From Chloroflexota bacterium (GTDB lineage Bacteria > Chloroflexota > Dehalococcoidia > UBA3495), in the NCBI GenBank assembly GCA_022571575.1, contig JACZXN010000135.1:1-5703 (forward strand): a stretch of DNA of 5,703 nt. Direction: 5' to 3'. Under the pieces are notes generated by a model. That model had not been told where the DNA came from. It was given only the letters and a program-made list of their open reading frames with translations, and searched no databases. The position numbers and the translations under genes are program-made. This document shows positions 4,956 to 5,703 of this stretch, in pieces (the first letter of the stretch is position 1; the number at the start of each line of letters is the position of its first letter).

Positions 4956-5336
4956 ATGCTAACGACCGGCGTCGACATCATTGAGATTCCCCGTATCCAG
5001 CAGGTGTTGGACCGCTACGGCCAACGCTTCTTGGACCGCGTCTTCACCCCCAGCGAGATCGCCTATTGCCGTGGCCGCGCGCCCAACCTGGCCGGCCGTT
5101 TCGCCGCCAAGGAGGCGACCATGAAAGCGCTGGGCACCGGCGTCCGTGGCGTTGGTTGGAAGGATATCGAGGTCGTGCGAGCGGAAAGCGGCGCTCCCAG
5201 TGTGAAGCTCCACGGAAGGGCCGAGCAGCGGGCGAAGCGGTTGCAGGTGGGTGAGATATCCCTCAGCATGTCCCACTCCCGCGAATATGCGGTGGCCTTC
5301 GTGGTTGCCCAACGGAAGAACAGTCTGGGAGACTAG
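4956..5336 (+). CDS. acpS: Holo-[acyl-carrier-protein] synthase (4'-phosphopantetheinyl transferase)
   Basis: AcpS transfers the phosphopantetheine arm of CoA onto a serine of apo-ACP, activating it for fatty acid synthesis; it acts as a cytoplasmic trimer needing Mg2+. The 126-residue protein is exactly AcpS-sized. The Mg2+-binding Asp7 lies in TTGVDIIEIPRI. The second signature is RFAAKEATMKALG (48-60), with Glu53 as metal ligand and Lys52 beside it. The C-terminal SLSMSHSREYAVAFVV (102-117) is the conserved closing strand region. ATG 4956 is chosen because it gives the family N-terminus, with AGGG at 4945-4948 at 7 nt. The in-frame TTG at 4932, overlapping the metF stop as TTGA, would add eight nonconserved residues. 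It is probably cotranscribed with metF, and precedes an nnr-type gene, a common bacterial neighbour. Confidence 0.96.
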   Translation: MLTTGVDIIEIPRIQQVLDRYGQRFLDRVFTPSEIAYCRGRAPNLAGRFAAKEATMKALGTGVRGVGWKDIEVVRAESGAPSVKLHGRAEQRAKRLQVGEISLSMSHSREYAVAFVVAQRKNSLGD

Positions 5337-5341
5337 AACTT

Positions 5342-5351
5342 CTATCGATAG
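5342..5351. repeat. 10-bp perfect palindrome after acpS
   Basis: CTATCGATAG is self-complementary and lies 5 bp after the acpS stop, at the edge of the repeat-filled intergenic region. A role as protein-binding site or as the border of the repeat cluster cannot be told from sequence alone. Confidence 0.4.
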
Positions 5352-5391
5352 TCGGCGCTCCCACCACCGTAGTCGTCGCTCCCACCACCGT
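5350..5391. repeat. 21-bp direct tandem repeat, two copies
   Basis: Two adjacent 21-bp units (5350-5370 and 5371-5391) differ at one base: AGTCGG versus AGTCGT, each followed by CGCTCCCACCACCGT. The second copy runs straight into the inverted repeat at 5389, so the duplication involves one arm of a palindromic element. Confidence 0.85.
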
Positions 5392-5420
5392 TCGTGGTGA
5401 GCCCCGTCGAACCATGAATG
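5389..5420. repeat. REP-like inverted repeat
   Basis: CGTTCGTGGT (5389-5398) pairs with ACCATGAATG (5411-5420) along all ten positions, counting two G-T wobbles, with a 12-nt loop GAGCCCCGTCGA. An alternative fold pairs CACCAC (5383-5388) with GTGGTG (5394-5399). The motif resembles palindromic intergenic repeats that I recall as abundant in some Chloroflexota genomes; copy number here cannot be tested. Confidence 0.6.
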
Positions 5421-5432
5421 CGCCGAAGCCAG

Positions 5433-5491
5433 GGTCCTTCGACGGAGTCCGATATGATTGAGACTCTCGACCTACGGTCGGACTCAGGACC
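5433..5491. repeat. Nested inverted repeat upstream of nnr
   Basis: GAGTCCGA (5445-5452) and TCGGACTC (5478-5485) are perfect complements; outside them GGTCC (5433-5437) pairs with GGACC (5487-5491). Inside, CGACC-TAC-GGTCG (5468-5480) forms a competing perfect hairpin. The outer flanks CCTTCGAC and GACTCAGGACCAACGG look like the two ends of a REP-type element split by an insert. It could act as a processing or attenuation element between acpS and nnr. Confidence 0.6.
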
Positions 5492-5534
5492 AACGGATGA
5501 CCATGGCGGCTATCTCCAAAACTAGGTACATAGA

Positions 5535-5703
5535 ATGAAGATTGTCACCGCCGCCCAGATGACGGCCATAGAGCAGGCGTCGGAGCAGGCCGGAGTCAGC
5601 ACCGATGTCCTGATGGAGAACGCCGGCCTGGCCGTGGCCCAAGGTGCGCGGGACCTGGCCGGCGCGGCCGGGGTGCGGGTCATGGTGCTGGTTGGTCCTG
5701 GAA
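5535..5703 (+). CDS. nnr: NAD(P)H-hydrate epimerase domain protein (YjeF_N), partial at the C-terminus
   Basis: The first 56 codons are present before the right edge. ATG 5535 has TAGG (AGG at 5524-5526) 8 nt upstream. The translation begins MKIVTAAQMTAIEQ, continues with VLMENAGLAVAQ (residues 25-36) and reaches VRVMVLVGPGN. These are the three opening signatures of the YjeF_N fold: the QM...E/D start, the LMENAG helix, and the strand leading into the G-x-GNNGGDG nucleotide-binding loop, which is just cut off. The enzyme epimerises R-NAD(P)HX to the S form, the first step in repairing hydrated NAD(P)H. In most bacteria a C-terminal ADP/ATP-dependent dehydratase domain is fused to it; whether it is here lies outside the window. 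acpS directly upstream is a frequent partner, although about 200 bp of repeats separate them. Confidence 0.92.
   Translation, partial: MKIVTAAQMTAIEQASEQAGVSTDVLMENAGLAVAQGARDLAGAAGVRVMVLVGPG

Noticed and set aside
5350..5391. Start of a CRISPR array
   Set aside because: The two copies are directly adjacent with no spacers, and no further copies or cas genes are present.

Overview
The window is GC-rich, tightly packed bacterial chromosomal DNA with single-copy housekeeping and accessory metabolic genes. The best guess for the source is a Chloroflexota bacterium of the Dehalococcoidia/SAR202 type. That guess rests on a tiny CxxC...CLQCG zinc-ribbon protein of a style I associate with that group, a crotonase-family gene, frequent TTG/GTG starts and REP-like palindromic intergenic repeats. 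No rRNA, tRNA or phylogenetic marker is present, so the assignment is an inference. I see no transposase, integrase, phage gene or CRISPR array.

Left part (1-1705, minus strand): two genes transcribed leftward 11 bp apart. The first is a stand-alone JAMM/MPN+ (Prok-JAB, M67-type) metallopeptidase. The second is a secreted lipoprotein with an HELGH zinc-peptidase signature, which runs off the left edge. Position 1706-1966 is a comparatively AT-rich intergenic stretch with a 15-bp tandem duplication, a long imperfect hairpin and ggaatcaa-type direct repeats. It separates this operon from a small zinc-ribbon gene on the plus strand (1967-2188).

Middle (2198-2984, minus strand): a DUF167/YggU-family protein followed by a compact dual-specificity phosphatase closely resembling DUSP23/VHZ. 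The phosphatase converges on the zinc-ribbon gene with only 9 bp between stop codons.

Right part (3079-5703, plus strand): a crotonase-superfamily enoyl-CoA hydratase/isomerase-like protein lacking one canonical catalytic Glu, then metF (5,10-methylenetetrahydrofolate reductase) behind a good sigma70-type promoter and a roughly 125-nt leader. acpS (holo-ACP synthase) follows 20 bp after metF. After a repeat-filled gap of about 200 bp comes the start of an NAD(P)HX epimerase gene (YjeF_N/nnr), cut by the right edge. The acpS-nnr order is a commonly conserved pair. Functionally the right half covers one-carbon/methionine supply, activation of acyl carrier protein, acyl-CoA chemistry and repair of damaged NAD(P)H.

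I found no convincing new multi-gene system. The most unusual points are the paired metallopeptidases of different families, the two enzymes with substituted signature residues (crotonase Glu to His, phosphatase HC to SC), and the structured repeat regions at 1785-1966 and 5342-5491.
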